From the NCBI RefSeq assembly GCF_030384665.1, contig NC_083677.1:858501-922500 (forward strand): a DNA stretch of 64,000 bases, in the 5' to 3' direction. This document shows positions 46,604 through 57,604 of this stretch, piece by piece; position 1 is the first letter of the stretch, and each line of letters begins with the position of its first letter. A program made the position numbers and the translations under genes. Under the pieces are notes generated by a model that ran no database searches, had not been told where the DNA came from, and worked only from the letters and a program-made list of their open reading frames with translations. This DNA comes from Lodderomyces elongisporus (taxonomy: Eukaryota; Ascomycota; Pichiomycetes; Serinales; Debaryomycetaceae).

Positions 46604-46824
46604 TTTTGTTGCTTCAGCGAACCATTTCAAGATTGTCTATACAATTTACATCCCAATTTTTGTGTAACAACAATGAAATGTAAACTAAGAGATATTTTTA
46701 CCAAAAAAACTCTTGCTAGAAAAAGAAGTTGATTCTCTAAAGCTATTCAATTAAACAAGACGACATTTTTTATCTTTTGTTCTTCGTTTTCCGTTTTCCG
46801 TTCTCCTTCATTCTTTTGTCAAGA
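46402..46824. other. Spacer AHP1-MPS3
   Basis: (TA)n run at 46570-46600 followed by a T run; the MPS3 promoter occupies the rest. No gene supported. Confidence 0.5.
46570..46600. terminator. TA tract downstream of AHP1
   Basis: About 15 TA units 170 bases past the AHP1 stop, followed by T8. May act in 3'-end formation. Confidence 0.3.
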
Positions 46825-48945
46825 ATGAGTGGAAATGGCTTTACTAGAAGGAACGGTAATACGATGATTCCAAGGTTTCTAAATGATTCAGACGAAGAGA
46901 ATTCCGTGCATCTTCATCATGTTATAGGCAAAGCACAACCATTAAGATCGTCTCCAAAGTATAGAAATACCACTACAACTTTACCTAATAAGTCCACAAG
47001 AATAAACAACACATCTGGAACCCATTATAGTAACCGATTTGATATACCATCGCGGCAATATGATATTGATCAAGAGATTTCAGATGCTCTATATCGAGAC
47101 AATATTGGCGGAGAGACGATTGCACCAATTGACGAACAAGAGTTGAATGAGTCGTATAAAATGTTTTTGAATGGCGAAATTGATTCAGACTATATAGAGG
47201 ATGAAGATGACGACTACAATTTAGAAGCTGAAGATTACGATTTAACTGATGAAGATACTTATAATGAAGAATTAAGTGAATACAATAGTCCAAGTGAAGA
47301 TGATGAAATTGCGCACGAGGTAAATGGTCTAGAAGATATCAGAACATACCAGAAAAAGAGTGGAAGCTTGAACAAAGCGACTCATTCATTTGAAACTACA
47401 AAGCTGAACAGATTTAACAAGGCAAGAGCGCCAAAGGAAAATGAGATATATGAAGAAAAACCAGAGAGGGAACTTCAGAACCAGGGGAAATTGAATATAG
47501 ACGAGGATGAAAGTTCTCGACATTTGCCTCAGCAAAAAAACGGACGCATCAAAAAGTGGCTAATCTATATACTTATAGGATCAATATCTTTTTTGCTAAC
47601 GCTTTACTTACTGATATTTGCTCGCGATGTTTATCCACGCCAAGATTCAAAATATACAGATACTGCTCTCAACGAAAGGTTGAATCAATTGACAACTCTC
47701 ATAGAGAGCTACCACTATAGCACACTAGAGAAGTTTGATAAATTGGATTCGCAATTATCTTACTTGGAAGAAAAAACAAGATTAAACTCAGATCAAGCAG
47801 TTGCATTGAGTAATGGTCAAGTGCAAGTGAGTCCCGAATTCCACCAGTTTCTTACCAATTTTGTCGACTCTTATCGAAGCAGCAGCAGCAGCAGTATTAG
47901 TAATGGTGGTAGTGGGAATGGTAGTAGCAGCAGCAACAACAACGATGATAGTGATGAAAAAGATAAATACCTCCTATTAGATGAAAGATTACGCAAACTC
48001 GAAAGTCTCAGTGATTTCCAGAGCCTCAAGCAACATGTCAACATGGCTATTGAAGATGTTGCCAACACGATTAAAGTGGATGTTCAATCCAGCATTGATG
48101 AGATTTTTGATGGTATTACAATAATCAATGATACGCTTGTGCCTCAGCATGCCACTACTTCGCAAATTTGGGTGAATTCAATGGTTGATCTTATTTCAAA
48201 GTGTTCAAAGCACAAAAACTATGCCGAGTTTACCAATGGTGCAAGGATATTGGGGTTTTTAACGTCTAAACCAGAGCTGGAAAAGAGTTGGTTTTTCCAA
48301 GCTCTTTTGCCAGGTGGTGCTAGTCATGATTTCTTAACTGATCCGCATAACGCTAATCATGTGATACTTGATGACGACATTGTGTGGGCCGGGGGCGATG
48401 AACTTGGAATAAGATTGAGTTCATCAATCATCCCCACTGACATATTGATTGAGTGCGGAGACATACCTCAAGAAACTCAAGTCTCTATTGGATTCAAGCC
48501 AGATTCCAAGGCAGGCTTTGACAAGTTAAGATTTGAAACTATGGCAAGTAGTAGCAATAAATATGCATCAAAGTACAAACTGCTAAAGACCAACAAGCTT
48601 TATGCGTCAAGCATCAATCATATAAAGTTACCTGTACGGTTCATCAATAGTCAAGTCACCGGCAGGAGCTTGTATTTCAAATTTGACAAACATGTCAATA
48701 TTCTGAGTATCAAAGTATACGGGATCACCGATTTGGATGCAACAAATTTTAAGAGCAGGTTGGAAATGTTGGTGGACAAGTTTCATGAAGATGAGACCGT
48801 GTCAGCCGTGCAACCACAGCAGGAGCCACAACAGAAACAAATACAGCACCAAAACCAAAGGAGCAACAAACTAGATGGAAATGAAATGAGAGACAAAGTT
48901 TTACTGGAAGAAGTCTATGATATTAATGAGGATTTGTACTTGTAG
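46825..48945 (+). CDS. MPS3: SUN-domain nuclear envelope protein, Mps3-like
   Basis: A 706-residue protein. In S. cerevisiae Mps3 sits in the inner nuclear membrane and the spindle-pole-body half-bridge, needed for SPB duplication and telomere tethering. The N-terminal nucleoplasmic part has an acidic run (about 105-150, rich in D/E/Y). One membrane helix is at about 246-267 (WLIYILIGSISFLLTLYLLI). A coiled-coil-like region follows, interrupted by Ser/Asn-rich runs near 352-375. A SUN-like domain is at about 440-635, including NYAEFTNGARILGFLTSKPE and SLYFKFDKHVNILSIKVYGI. The C-terminus is Gln-rich. The start is the ATG at 46825; the 16 upstream codons lack an ATG. The SUN family is certain; orthology to Mps3 is likely. 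Confidence 0.8.
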   Translation: MSGNGFTRRNGNTMIPRFLNDSDEENSVHLHHVIGKAQPLRSSPKYRNTTTTLPNKSTRINNTSGTHYSNRFDIPSRQYDIDQEISDALYRDNIGGETIAPIDEQELNESYKMFLNGEIDSDYIEDEDDDYNLEAEDYDLTDEDTYNEELSEYNSPSEDDEIAHEVNGLEDIRTYQKKSGSLNKATHSFETTKLNRFNKARAPKENEIYEEKPERELQNQGKLNIDEDESSRHLPQQKNGRIKKWLIYILIGSISFLLTLYLLIFARDVYPRQDSKYTDTALNERLNQLTTLIESYHYSTLEKFDKLDSQLSYLEEKTRLNSDQAVALSNGQVQVSPEFHQFLTNFVDSYRSSSSSSISNGGSGNGSSSSNNNDDSDEKDKYLLLDERLRKLESLSDFQSLKQHVNMAIEDVANTIKVDVQSSIDEIFDGITIINDTLVPQHATTSQIWVNSMVDLISKCSKHKNYAEFTNGARILGFLTSKPELEKSWFFQALLPGGASHDFLTDPHNANHVILDDDIVWAGGDELGIRLSSSIIPTDILIECGDIPQETQVSIGFKPDSKAGFDKLRFETMASSSNKYASKYKLLKTNKLYASSINHIKLPVRFINSQVTGRSLYFKFDKHVNILSIKVYGITDLDATNFKSRLEMLVDKFHEDETVSAVQPQQEPQQKQIQHQNQRSNKLDGNEMRDKVLLEEVYDINEDLYL

Positions 48946-49096
48946 GATGTAAAAACGAAGGTGTGCAATTTTTCAAAAGATGTACCAATACCAACAAATT
49001 GATGTTTCTAGTTAAAAATGTAATATATGTGAAATTAATGAGACGACTTGTTTCTTTTTCTTTTTTTTTTTTTGATTCTAATTAAATAAAAAATGG

Positions 49097-49127
<31 letters not shown>

Positions 49128-49175
49128 GCTCTAATGCTATTTTCTAATTTTATGAATATATTTGTAATTTGGTGC
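48946..49175. terminator. Convergent 3' region MPS3 / FAD oxidoreductase
   Basis: A 230-base convergent gap with a T run (49060-49072) and a (TA)14-type run (49101-49129) suitable as polyadenylation efficiency element on both strands. Confidence 0.4.
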
Positions 49176-50675
49176 TTATGCATCTAAAGTAGCTCTAATT
49201 TTCCCTATACAATAGTCCAAATATTCCTTTTTATATCCCTCGTGATTCAAACTCACTTCGCCTGCCAATTCACTAACAATTTCCTCTTGACCTCCTACAA
49301 GCACCATACCCCTGGGCATTTCTTTTAAATTTGGTAATGGCTCGATTAAGGTGTCCTCAAATATTAAGCTAGTGATGTTATTGGCTGTTTGCCTGCCCAT
49401 GTACATTGCCCAACCTGCGGATTTGATTATTGGCAAATTGACCAAGTCACCTAGCACAAAAAAGTTGGGTACCGTAGTAGTAGTGAGAGTGGTATTAGTT
49501 GATTGACCTTGTGCTGCTTGACTTTGAAGCTGGAGGTATTCATTAACATTAATCTGTCCGTGAGTAACATACTTGGATGCAATCTTAGGGGATAAGAACG
49601 CAATGTTGTTGTGTTTAGCAGTACACCAAAAGTTTATCTCAGAAGGAATTGCTTTTCCCGTTTCAGTAGTAATCAAATCCCCAGTGTCAGACGATTTTGT
49701 TTTGTCGATTCTTGTGTTGAGATATATATTGACGCCGGCACGTTCTATAGAGTCCTGTATTAACCTCTTGAATTCCAAACTTAATGGTTCAGGTGGGAAA
49801 ACCTCGTGTGGATGGACCAAGTTTACTATCTTTTCAGGAAATCTCAGTTTGATATCACCGGCAATCTCAATACCCACAGCACCAGCACCAACTACTGAGA
49901 TAATGTTTGCATTTTCAATCATGGAACGTGATTTGTTCATGTCTTGCAAATATTCGTCCATAGTGTTTGCAGATGGCGTGGTTGGCCAGTTTCTATCTCG
50001 CCCACTTGCCATAACGACATAGTCAAAGTCGATCGACCCCGTTTCATTAGCAGCAGAAGCAGCAGAAGCAGCTGTAGCAGTAGCTGTAGCTGTAGAACCT
50101 TCAGCGGTGTCGTCTTTTGTATCATTAAGAACATATTCAGCTTTGTGGTCATCGAGGTATGTGACTGTTCCTTGTACAAAAGTGACTTCTACATTAGGAA
50201 ACTTTGGTGCATCATCAACATACCATGACTCACCATTTTCCTTGTCTGCATAAACTTCTGGTTTCTCCGAGGATACAATATTGTTAAATCTCACGTGGTT
50301 AAGCTTGTTGAATGGAAGATACTGGGTTTTGGCAAACTCTGTATCGACAATCGACTTTGGAATACCCAAAATATTTAATAACCCATTCCTAGGTTCAACC
50401 AAAGTAATACTAATACGTTTAGCGGTTTCATCATTACTTGCACCTGAAGAAAGCCTTGCTTGATTAAAATGCTCCTGTAAATTTGTTTGCAATAACCTCA
50501 ACACAGCCAACCCAGAAAAGGATCCGCCAACAATGAGGATGTTTGTTTTCAAAGAAGTTGCCTTATGTGACAACTTGGGCAACTTGGTTGGTTGCGATAA
50601 GGTCTGCAATGTCTTTGTTTTGGTAAGTATCGACTTGAACATCTCTGAACTATTCGAGGATTTGATATCAGACAT
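49176..50675 (-). CDS. AIF/AMID-type FAD-dependent NAD(P)H oxidoreductase
   Basis: A 499-residue two-dinucleotide-binding flavoprotein. The N-terminal FAD fold is at about 43-62 (KTNILIVGGSFSGLAVLRLL). The NAD(P)H fold is at about 255-275 (ISVVGAGAVGIEIAGDIKL). The C-terminal FAD-contact motif is FFVLGDLVNLP near 410. An Ala/Thr-rich run (about 195-210) is a low-complexity insert. The N-terminal 40 residues are Ser/Thr/Lys-rich. The layout resembles fungal homologues of AIFM2/FSP1 and yeast Aif1, which reduce quinones or act in stress responses; the substrate cannot be told. There is no clear C-terminal peroxisomal signal. Confidence 0.8.
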   Translation of the reverse strand: MSDIKSSNSSEMFKSILTKTKTLQTLSQPTKLPKLSHKATSLKTNILIVGGSFSGLAVLRLLQTNLQEHFNQARLSSGASNDETAKRISITLVEPRNGLLNILGIPKSIVDTEFAKTQYLPFNKLNHVRFNNIVSSEKPEVYADKENGESWYVDDAPKFPNVEVTFVQGTVTYLDDHKAEYVLNDTKDDTAEGSTATATATAASAASAANETGSIDFDYVVMASGRDRNWPTTPSANTMDEYLQDMNKSRSMIENANIISVVGAGAVGIEIAGDIKLRFPEKIVNLVHPHEVFPPEPLSLEFKRLIQDSIERAGVNIYLNTRIDKTKSSDTGDLITTETGKAIPSEINFWCTAKHNNIAFLSPKIASKYVTHGQINVNEYLQLQSQAAQGQSTNTTLTTTTVPNFFVLGDLVNLPIIKSAGWAMYMGRQTANNITSLIFEDTLIEPLPNLKEMPRGMVLVGGQEEIVSELAGEVSLNHEGYKKEYLDYCIGKIRATLDA

Positions 50676-50752
50676 CTTGAAACAAAAAAAAAAAATAGAA
50701 AAACCGGTTCTTTCTTTTGGGGTATTGTTTAAGAAAAGTAAGAACAGTTGCT

Positions 50753-50783
<31 letters not shown>

Positions 50784-52144
50784 ATGAAAACTTTCAAGAT
50801 CCTATTTCCACTTTAGTTAAGATGAAAAGATAAAATAAAAACCAAAAACAAGAAAGGAGCGGAGGTTAATCGAAATCAAAAGTGGATGGAACTTGACAGT
50901 ACTGAAATTTTCGGATTCTCTTATACTTCTTTTCCCTTTTATCGGAGTCGTTTAACTCCACTAAGTTTTCTCGAATAGCTCGTTAAACTCCGTATATAGA
51001 TGTTTCGTCCACAATTAATTTGGTGAAAAAAAAAATAAATAAACAAAACTTATACTATTGTGCTTTTAATTTCATTTTATTTTTCCTTCAAATTTCAAAA
51101 GTTGGCAATTATCTATTCCATCAATTTTATCTGATGGGTAGGATTGGAATACGTAGGAGTTGTATGCAGGATTGATGATTTTTTTCTTTGCTTTTTGCTT
51201 TTCCCCCCAATTCGGAAGCATTTGCGTGTTGGTCATAATTAAGCATCCGATATTCCACGATTCCAAAAATTTTTATTTGTGTTATTTTTTTCAACTTTTT
51301 TTTTGGTTCTGGCCTTTATCCGCCATTACCAAACAGAAGAACAGATACACATACAAATACAAGTACAAGAGAAACGAAGATAAAAAAGGACCGAATAAGA
51401 ATTAGAACAAGAAGAATACTATCAAGCGACCAAATTGTTTTATAGATGGGGAATGACTTAAAAGGCTTTGCATATTTTCACTTTTTTTTTACAGACTTTG
51501 CTCTATACTCAATGTATCTCTTTTTTCTTTTTTATTCCTTCTTATAATCGGATTGTTCCCACCTCACCTTTCCTTTTCTCCCGAAATCTGGCAACTATGT
51601 TGAAAATTTCGTATAAATCACTTTTTTAACTTTTATATTTTATTATTCTTTTATTCTTTTGTTCTATTATTTTTCCTTTTCCTTTGGCTCAGGAGTTTAA
51701 ATGATATTCTAATGTCATTTCGTCGTTTACCAGTCCAATGCCTTTGTAATCACCTGTCTGCTGCCTTCTTATAAGCTTGATGCATGAAACGTAATAAAAG
51801 GAAAGGAGGGAAGAGACAAGTTGAATACCACCTTTAACATTTCTCGCATCTACATCCGAGAGTTATTCAATCTTGATTGGTTAATTTTCATGCAACTACA
51901 ACTAATTCATGTACTTTTATACTTTATTGAAATCAAAAAAAACACACATTTACTCTTCTTATCAGTATCAGTATTAAGACTATGGCCAACACTATTGTAC
52001 TGAAGTCATAAAGAAAATTTAAATATACACCTTCTCAAATCCACTCAATTAATTGCAAGATACTTAAACTTTTGCCACTTCTTAAACTTCCTCTCTCTCT
52101 CTCTCTCTCTTGCGCGCGCGCGCTTTCACCCCCCTCCCCATTTT
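50676..52144. other. Gene-free 1.5 kb between FAD oxidoreductase and VTC4
   Basis: (TA)n at 50752-50779 lies within 110 bases upstream of the oxidoreductase start. GGAGTCGTTTAACTCC (50944-50959) and CGTTAAACTCCG (50981-50992) are inverted-repeat-like elements. A minus frame at 51072-51266 lacks an ATG until 15 codons in and matches nothing I know. CT and GC dinucleotide runs occur at 52090-52122. No gene supported. Confidence 0.5.
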
Positions 52145-54325
52145 CTAGTCCAATGCCCTAAATACAAAGGTTGCAAAAGTGGACAAGAATATGAATGCGC
52201 AAATCATATTAGGACCAAACTTATCACCATACTGCACTGGCTTCTTGTCTCTAATCATCAAGACTCTCCAGATGTATCTATACGTGGCATACCCCAAAGT
52301 AAACAAGGCAGTGATGAAAAACCCGATACTAGCCGTAAGTGCACTATTGGATCCATAGTTTAACAATGTTGTCGCCGTGAACCCCAATATCATACCAATG
52401 GTGATCCAACTCAAAAACGTACGCTCATTTGCAAAATAAACTTTTGGTTCAATTCTTACCGGTACGCAAATTGTTTTACCAGGTGGAAGCTTGTCCTTGA
52501 ATGTGGCGTTCAAATCGTAATTCGTACCTGGTTTCACTGTAAATGTACGGTCGTCATTGAAGTAATAAAGAAACTTGCCGTACAAATGGTAGAGACAGTT
52601 TCTTACTGGAGAATTTGTGTGACGCGAAGAATAGTTGTTTGGCAACAAGAGCGGTGTTTGTTCGTCTAAATCATCCTCCAATGGGTTGGTGTCATTGGAA
52701 AAGTGGACACCGCCAGCATATGACGAACCTGTTAACTCCTCGTCGTCCAAATCAACACCACTGGTACTGTCACCCAATCGTTGTTGATCTCGGCCTTGTC
52801 CATGGTGACGACGAATACCATATTCTTCAACAATCTTGGGTTTTCTGATATCAACATCCATTTGTGTGTACCAAAATGGAAGCAAGTCAACATAATCTGT
52901 TAGTAATGTTGCTCCACCGTGGATAAACTTGGAAAACTTGGGGACGGCTTCAACCAAGTGCGAGTTGATCAACTCCCTAATCCAAACTGGAGGTTCTTGG
53001 CCCAATTGGGTTTGCAACTTGACTTCCAACACCGCATAGGGGAACCTACAAACATCTCTTTCGGGTAATTGGTTGAAAGGATAATCGACACCAATATCCA
53101 TTCTTCTCCAATTACCGTGTGTTCTGTCGTACCCATCAAAATCATCTTCTCTAACCATGGTCAACTCTGTATCTAAAGATATACGGACTCTAGCGTCTCC
53201 GGGTAATTGGAATGCGGTTCTATTGTAGAAAGATCTCATCACGGGACGATACTTCTCTTTCAAGATACGGTATTGACATTCCTGGGCCAATCTCTCTAAA
53301 TTTTCAATCTCCTGTGGAGATTTTTTGCCTTCTCTCTTCATCTTGTCAAACACCTCGGTGGCTTTTAACTCTCCGCTAAGAAAACTATTGACTTTTTTCT
53401 CTTTCAAGCCAAATCTGGCCTTGACTGATTTTTCACCAGTCCAATCCTCACGGTGTGTTTTTCTTTCCACAAAGATTTGCTCAGATTTCATGCCACCATA
53501 CCATCTCAATCTAATTGCTTCGGCACCTTCATCTTTTCTCAACCTACCATAGTACAAATCCATTTCCTTGTTATCAAAGTAGATTGAGGTAATCGCACTA
53601 TCTTCAGGTTCAAACTCCTTATCTGCGTTGAAAACCAACACTGGCAAATGTTTCAAGATGATCAACTTGAGCTCAGTAATATTGTCTGGATGAACCCAAT
53701 ATTTTGTCGTTTGCCTCACAAAATTTTGCTGAGAACCACCAGCAGAAGAGTCACCTTTGACTGGGTTACCCCTGGTTCTCACCAAATCGTATAATTTACT
53801 CAACTTGACAATCAAGTTGTCGTAGTTATCCTTGTAAAATGGCTTTGAGTTCAATCTTGCCTGGAAAACCGGTTTCAAGTGGTAGTGTGTTGTTTTATCG
53901 TGTTTCTTTATGATTTTTTGGAATCCAGTATAATTTAATCTAGTGAATTTGGCCAAGTCGTGAACATCAGCAATGATATCCGACAACTCTTCTTCCAAAT
54001 CCTCAAAATCTTGCTCTTGAGGCGGTTGGGTGACGCCAGAATCGTGTCTTTGATAGCGATGCAACTGATTGACAACTTCATGAACATACTTTTCGCTCTC
54101 CTTAATTCTTCTATTGACTTCAGTGTTTTTCACCTTGGTGAATGAATATACCTTGTCCAATTCAACTTCCAATTGGTTAAGGAAATCTTCTTCAAGCTCA
54201 TTATTCCAGACATAGTCATTATCTTTCAATCCCTTTTTCAAATTGTGTTTCAAGTCGTCGTAGGCGATGTAGTAAAAAGAATAGTTTTTGATCAAGGCCT
54301 TTCTCAAATGCTCTCCAAACTTCAT
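52145..54325 (-). CDS. VTC4: Vtc4, catalytic polyphosphate polymerase of the VTC complex
   Basis: A 726-residue vacuolar membrane protein that makes polyphosphate from ATP and passes it into the vacuole. N-terminal SPX domain at about 1-170 ([20 protein letters not shown]; the Lys-rich IIKKHDKTT inositol-pyrophosphate site near 143). Central tunnel (TTM-type) domain at about 200-490: [28 protein letters not shown] with the two catalytic arginines, [11 protein letters not shown], and an AVLEVKLQT glutamate. Three C-terminal membrane helices at about 625-725. Size and the intact tunnel residues distinguish it from the longer Vtc2/Vtc3. Ends FVFRALD. PHO-pathway control would be expected, but I did not find a firm Pho4 site. 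Confidence 0.94.
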   Translation of the reverse strand: MKFGEHLRKALIKNYSFYYIAYDDLKHNLKKGLKDNDYVWNNELEEDFLNQLEVELDKVYSFTKVKNTEVNRRIKESEKYVHEVVNQLHRYQRHDSGVTQPPQEQDFEDLEEELSDIIADVHDLAKFTRLNYTGFQKIIKKHDKTTHYHLKPVFQARLNSKPFYKDNYDNLIVKLSKLYDLVRTRGNPVKGDSSAGGSQQNFVRQTTKYWVHPDNITELKLIILKHLPVLVFNADKEFEPEDSAITSIYFDNKEMDLYYGRLRKDEGAEAIRLRWYGGMKSEQIFVERKTHREDWTGEKSVKARFGLKEKKVNSFLSGELKATEVFDKMKREGKKSPQEIENLERLAQECQYRILKEKYRPVMRSFYNRTAFQLPGDARVRISLDTELTMVREDDFDGYDRTHGNWRRMDIGVDYPFNQLPERDVCRFPYAVLEVKLQTQLGQEPPVWIRELINSHLVEAVPKFSKFIHGGATLLTDYVDLLPFWYTQMDVDIRKPKIVEEYGIRRHHGQGRDQQRLGDSTSGVDLDDEELTGSSYAGGVHFSNDTNPLEDDLDEQTPLLLPNNYSSRHTNSPVRNCLYHLYGKFLYYFNDDRTFTVKPGTNYDLNATFKDKLPPGKTICVPVRIEPKVYFANERTFLSWITIGMILGFTATTLLNYGSNSALTASIGFFITALFTLGYATYRYIWRVLMIRDKKPVQYGDKFGPNMICAFIFLSTFATFVFRALD

Positions 54326-55691
54326 CTTGTCTTATTTTCGGTCTGTTACTGTTTGATCTTGGGGGAAATAAATCTGGTGTATGACTTTAGGCGATCTTTT
54401 GTGTTGGCTTGTACATATATATGTATATATATATGGGTGTGTGTATGTTGGTGTGTATTCGATATAATTATTAGTGTTTTAAAGTTTCAAGAACAACTTT
54501 ATTTCCACAATGTGTATATAGCTTATTATACTATATTATACTGCAATATATTATATTGTATTGTATTAGGTTAGGGAGTTATATAGTGGCCAACTTATTA
54601 TATTTGTGCTTGTGTGTTTGTACAGCCTTGTGGGATGTTAAGAATGTGATAATAATTATTCTGTTCAATGTTGCCAATTGCTAGATAGGAAACGGAGCAA
54701 AGCGAGGAAAATAGAGGGGGGAGAAAAAAAGGCTCGCTCTTTCTTTTTTTGTACTTAAATATGGTTCTTGAAGAATGCTTTCAAATAGGTCCAAACGAAT
54801 TAGTTGACTAAAGAAAGAAGAACCAAAAGAATAAATGGAAAGAAGGGTTTCGACAACAATTTTATTTTGATAAACTTCTGATTTATAAGGAAAAATTAAA
54901 TACTAATAAAAAGAAAACGACAAATGAAAGAAACCAACATTTTGATAATTTTTAAAAGTCTAAATTCTTTGCACTTTTTTTTGTAGATTATGTAATACAT
55001 TTGGGTTGTAGTTACTAAGTAATTATGTAATTTAACTAATGTATATTATGTAATGCAATATATTAAAATTCGAGATTAGTTATCTTAAGACTCAAAACCT
55101 TGCAATAAATCTTTCAGGGAGTTTCCATGCCCACGTGGGTACACAAGTGGGTAAATATATTCATAGGTTTATAAACAAAAGCACGTAACTGAAGACAATA
55201 ATTTGTGTTCTTTCTTTTATTTCCACAACTCTTTTCGAGAAAATGTACCAAAGTTTGTAGCATGATTAAGGTGAACAACCACATTCTTTTGCTTGATCTT
55301 CCAACTGGACAAGCAATAATTTTGTTGCAAATTGAACGCAAATTGTTGAAATGAGACGAAAACTATTTATAAATAAGGAGAATAGTACAAGATAAAATAA
55401 AAAATAAAAAATGAAATAAAATGAATTAAAATTAAAAGTAGACATTTCTTGACCAATCCATTCCCAGATCAATGTTGCATTAATTTAGATTGTGAAGAAT
55501 TGGTTTCAAGTCAATTCAAATCATCCTTTAACTATATACTAACATACATACAAACATACATACACACAAACAGACACGCACACACACTTTCTCTCTTCCT
55601 TTCGCCTTCTCTCCCTCTTTCTCTTACACGATAGCATTTATTTCCTCTTCTCTCTTATGCAAACCATTGGGGTAGGTTAAGCAAATAATAC
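54326..55691. other. Gene-free spacer VTC4 to SRPBCC gene
   Basis: TATATATGTATATATATATGG (54414-54436) and GTGT runs lie upstream of VTC4. AT-rich repeats of TATATTATATTG type occur near 54530-54570. TACATACA/CACACA runs lie at 55540-55590. No gene supported. Confidence 0.5.
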
Positions 55692-56291
55692 TCACAAACT
55701 CTTTTCCACTTGTTCCTTTAATGCTTCGTTAAACAATTTAAACGATTCTTGGGTTTTTCTATACACGCCCAATATTTGCAAAACGTAAACTAGTAACCCA
55801 CCAAACTGTTCCAGTTGGCCAAATATGGTTTTTTGAGCAGTCTTGGTTGCTGATTTTGCTCTTGCAGTTTTCACTTGGTGTACATGGCTATCTTTGTGTT
55901 TGACCAAACTCGCGTCGTTATCGTCATCTTTATTACTATCATTATCTTCTTCTTCTTCTTCTTCTTCTTCTTCATCGTTGAGTGGATCGATTTCAAAAGT
56001 GTGTACCCCGTAAAAGACCCAAGCACTCAACAAAACACCTTTCCATTTGAGTTTATAATCTGTTTTCTCCAATATCTTGGGATACATGGTACTGGTATGA
56101 TGTGTATCTTTCAACTTCATATCAATCTGTAGCTCATCACCAACATGCAACTCTGGGACCTTTGTGTTTGTGTACTTTTGGAAACTGACAAAGAAGGGGT
56201 TCCAGTTCTTGTAGTCTTGGTAATTGAAAAGCACATCTCTCACCTTCTCTGGTGGAGCATCAATAATAATATGGGTTTCAATGTGTGTCAT
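55692..56291 (-). CDS. SRPBCC (START/Bet v1-like) fold protein of unknown function
   Basis: A 199-residue protein with the polyketide-cyclase/SRPBCC pattern: THIETHIIIDAPPEKVRDVL, then NYQDYKNWNPFFVSFQKY, then KWKGVLLSAWVFYGVHTFEI. This fold binds hydrophobic ligands such as lipids or sterols. The sheet is interrupted by an acidic run (about 111-131: nine Glu then Asp/Asn/Ser), and the final long helix (about 165-197) contains QLEQFGGLLVYVLQILGVY. No signal peptide. The ligand is unknown. Confidence 0.7.
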   Translation of the reverse strand: MTHIETHIIIDAPPEKVRDVLFNYQDYKNWNPFFVSFQKYTNTKVPELHVGDELQIDMKLKDTHHTSTMYPKILEKTDYKLKWKGVLLSAWVFYGVHTFEIDPLNDEEEEEEEEEDNDSNKDDDNDASLVKHKDSHVHQVKTARAKSATKTAQKTIFGQLEQFGGLLVYVLQILGVYRKTQESFKLFNEALKEQVEKSL

Positions 56292-57288
56292 TCCTTTCTC
56301 TCTATCTTTTTTTTGTTTTTGTTTTGTATTTGTGTGTTCTTTCTCTTATGTCCTTTTGATTATGTTATCTAAATAAATCCTTTAATTTATCTTGTTAAAG
56401 AATGTTTTTTTTTAATGGATGATCTGGTAAACAAAAATAAATAAATTAATGGGTTGTTGATGAAGGAAGAAAAAGAGATAAAAAGAGAAAAAAGGAAATG
56501 GTTTATTGAATACAAGAACTGTGGATATCTTAGTCCTTATAAAGCTAAAAAAAAAATAAATAACGGAAAACAGATACGAAATTGATGGTGGTGAGATGGT
56601 GATGATGATGCTTACGTGTATGATAATACTTTTACTCGAGTCAGTTAAAGTAATAAAGAGATGGAATCATTCTGTAACTCATTTAAAAGGTAAAAGGTAA
56701 AAGGTCAAAGGAAAACAAGGATGAAGGTGGCGAATCTTTACTTTCATTTACTTTACCTAATCCTTTGAACTGCTACAACTACTGTTACCACTGGCAATTG
56801 ATGTAATAAACTTGTTATCGCAGGTGGCTTATAAACTCTCTCCTTATATTATTATTCTACTTTCTCTTCCGTACAGCACAATTAGGTAATGGTATGCGGC
56901 TTCCATTTCACACTATGTGTTTGTGTTTGTGTGTGTTCGTAAAATGGAGAGAAGCAGAAGAATTTGAAATATATTGGAAAGCTTGTATACTCTCTGTGTC
57001 TTTGTATGAGTGTTTGTGTGTATGAGTGTTTGTGTGTGTGTGTAGTATTTGTCTCTTTACTTCTGTTCTGTAATTTTTTTTTTTTTTTTATTTTTTTTAT
57101 TTTTTTATTAATTCTTTACAGCCGTCGAGTTTTCCGTCTTATCTCCGTACATTTTCCATTCCTCCTTCTTTTGTTTTTTCCCGTCTTTACTTTGCACTAT
57201 TTTCTCGCTTTGACTTCTTCACTACGGAGCTTCTCGACTGTATTCCACATACTCATATACACTTACACAGAGGAATGAAATAGAATCT

Positions 57289-57301
57289 TTAACTCCGTTA
57301 A
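57289..57301. promoter_or_regulatory. TTAACTCCGTTAA element
   Basis: A perfect TTAAC/GTTAA inverted repeat around TCC, about 305 bases before the ATG. CTCCGTTAAT followed by ATTCGT recurs at about the same distance before the paralog at 59809. Confidence 0.35.
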
Positions 57302-57563
57302 TTTTTTGATTCGTGATTTGGCCGACAGTCTTCGTAAAACTAAATTGTGGTGAAAAGAAATAGAGTCTACACTTTTCTATTTCCACTACTTTATACCAAA
57401 AAGCCTTGTCCTTTGTTTATATCAAATGGGGATCCATCATCGTTGTGTAATATCCATTTACTTCTTTTGCTACTCTTTTTACACTTTTTTGTTTCTTTAT
57501 TTTTGGCTTTAGCCATTTTGTGTTTTCCGCATCAAATTCATATATGTGGAAACCACTACGGAG

Positions 57564-57570
57564 TGAGTCA
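57564..57570. promoter_or_regulatory. Gcn4-type site (TGAGTCA)
   Basis: A perfect TGAGTCA 35 bases before the carboxypeptidase ATG. It is the consensus of Gcn4, the amino-acid starvation activator. It lies unusually close to the start codon. Confidence 0.3.
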
Positions 57571-57604
57571 GTGACTGTATTTCTTTATTCATCTCCACAA
57601 AAAG

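Larger units (their letters stand above)
56292..57604. other. Upstream region of the first carboxypeptidase gene
   Basis: About 1.3 kb without a supported gene; GT-rich (56920-57050) and T-rich (57075-57110) low-complexity segments. Contains the TTAACTCCGTTAA element at 57289-57301 and TGAGTCA at 57564-57570. Confidence 0.5.

Noticed and set aside
51072..51266. Minus-strand frame of 64 codons between the FAD oxidoreductase and VTC4
   Set aside because: No ATG at its start, no known motif; a nearby ATG (near 51328) leads only to an 11-codon frame.
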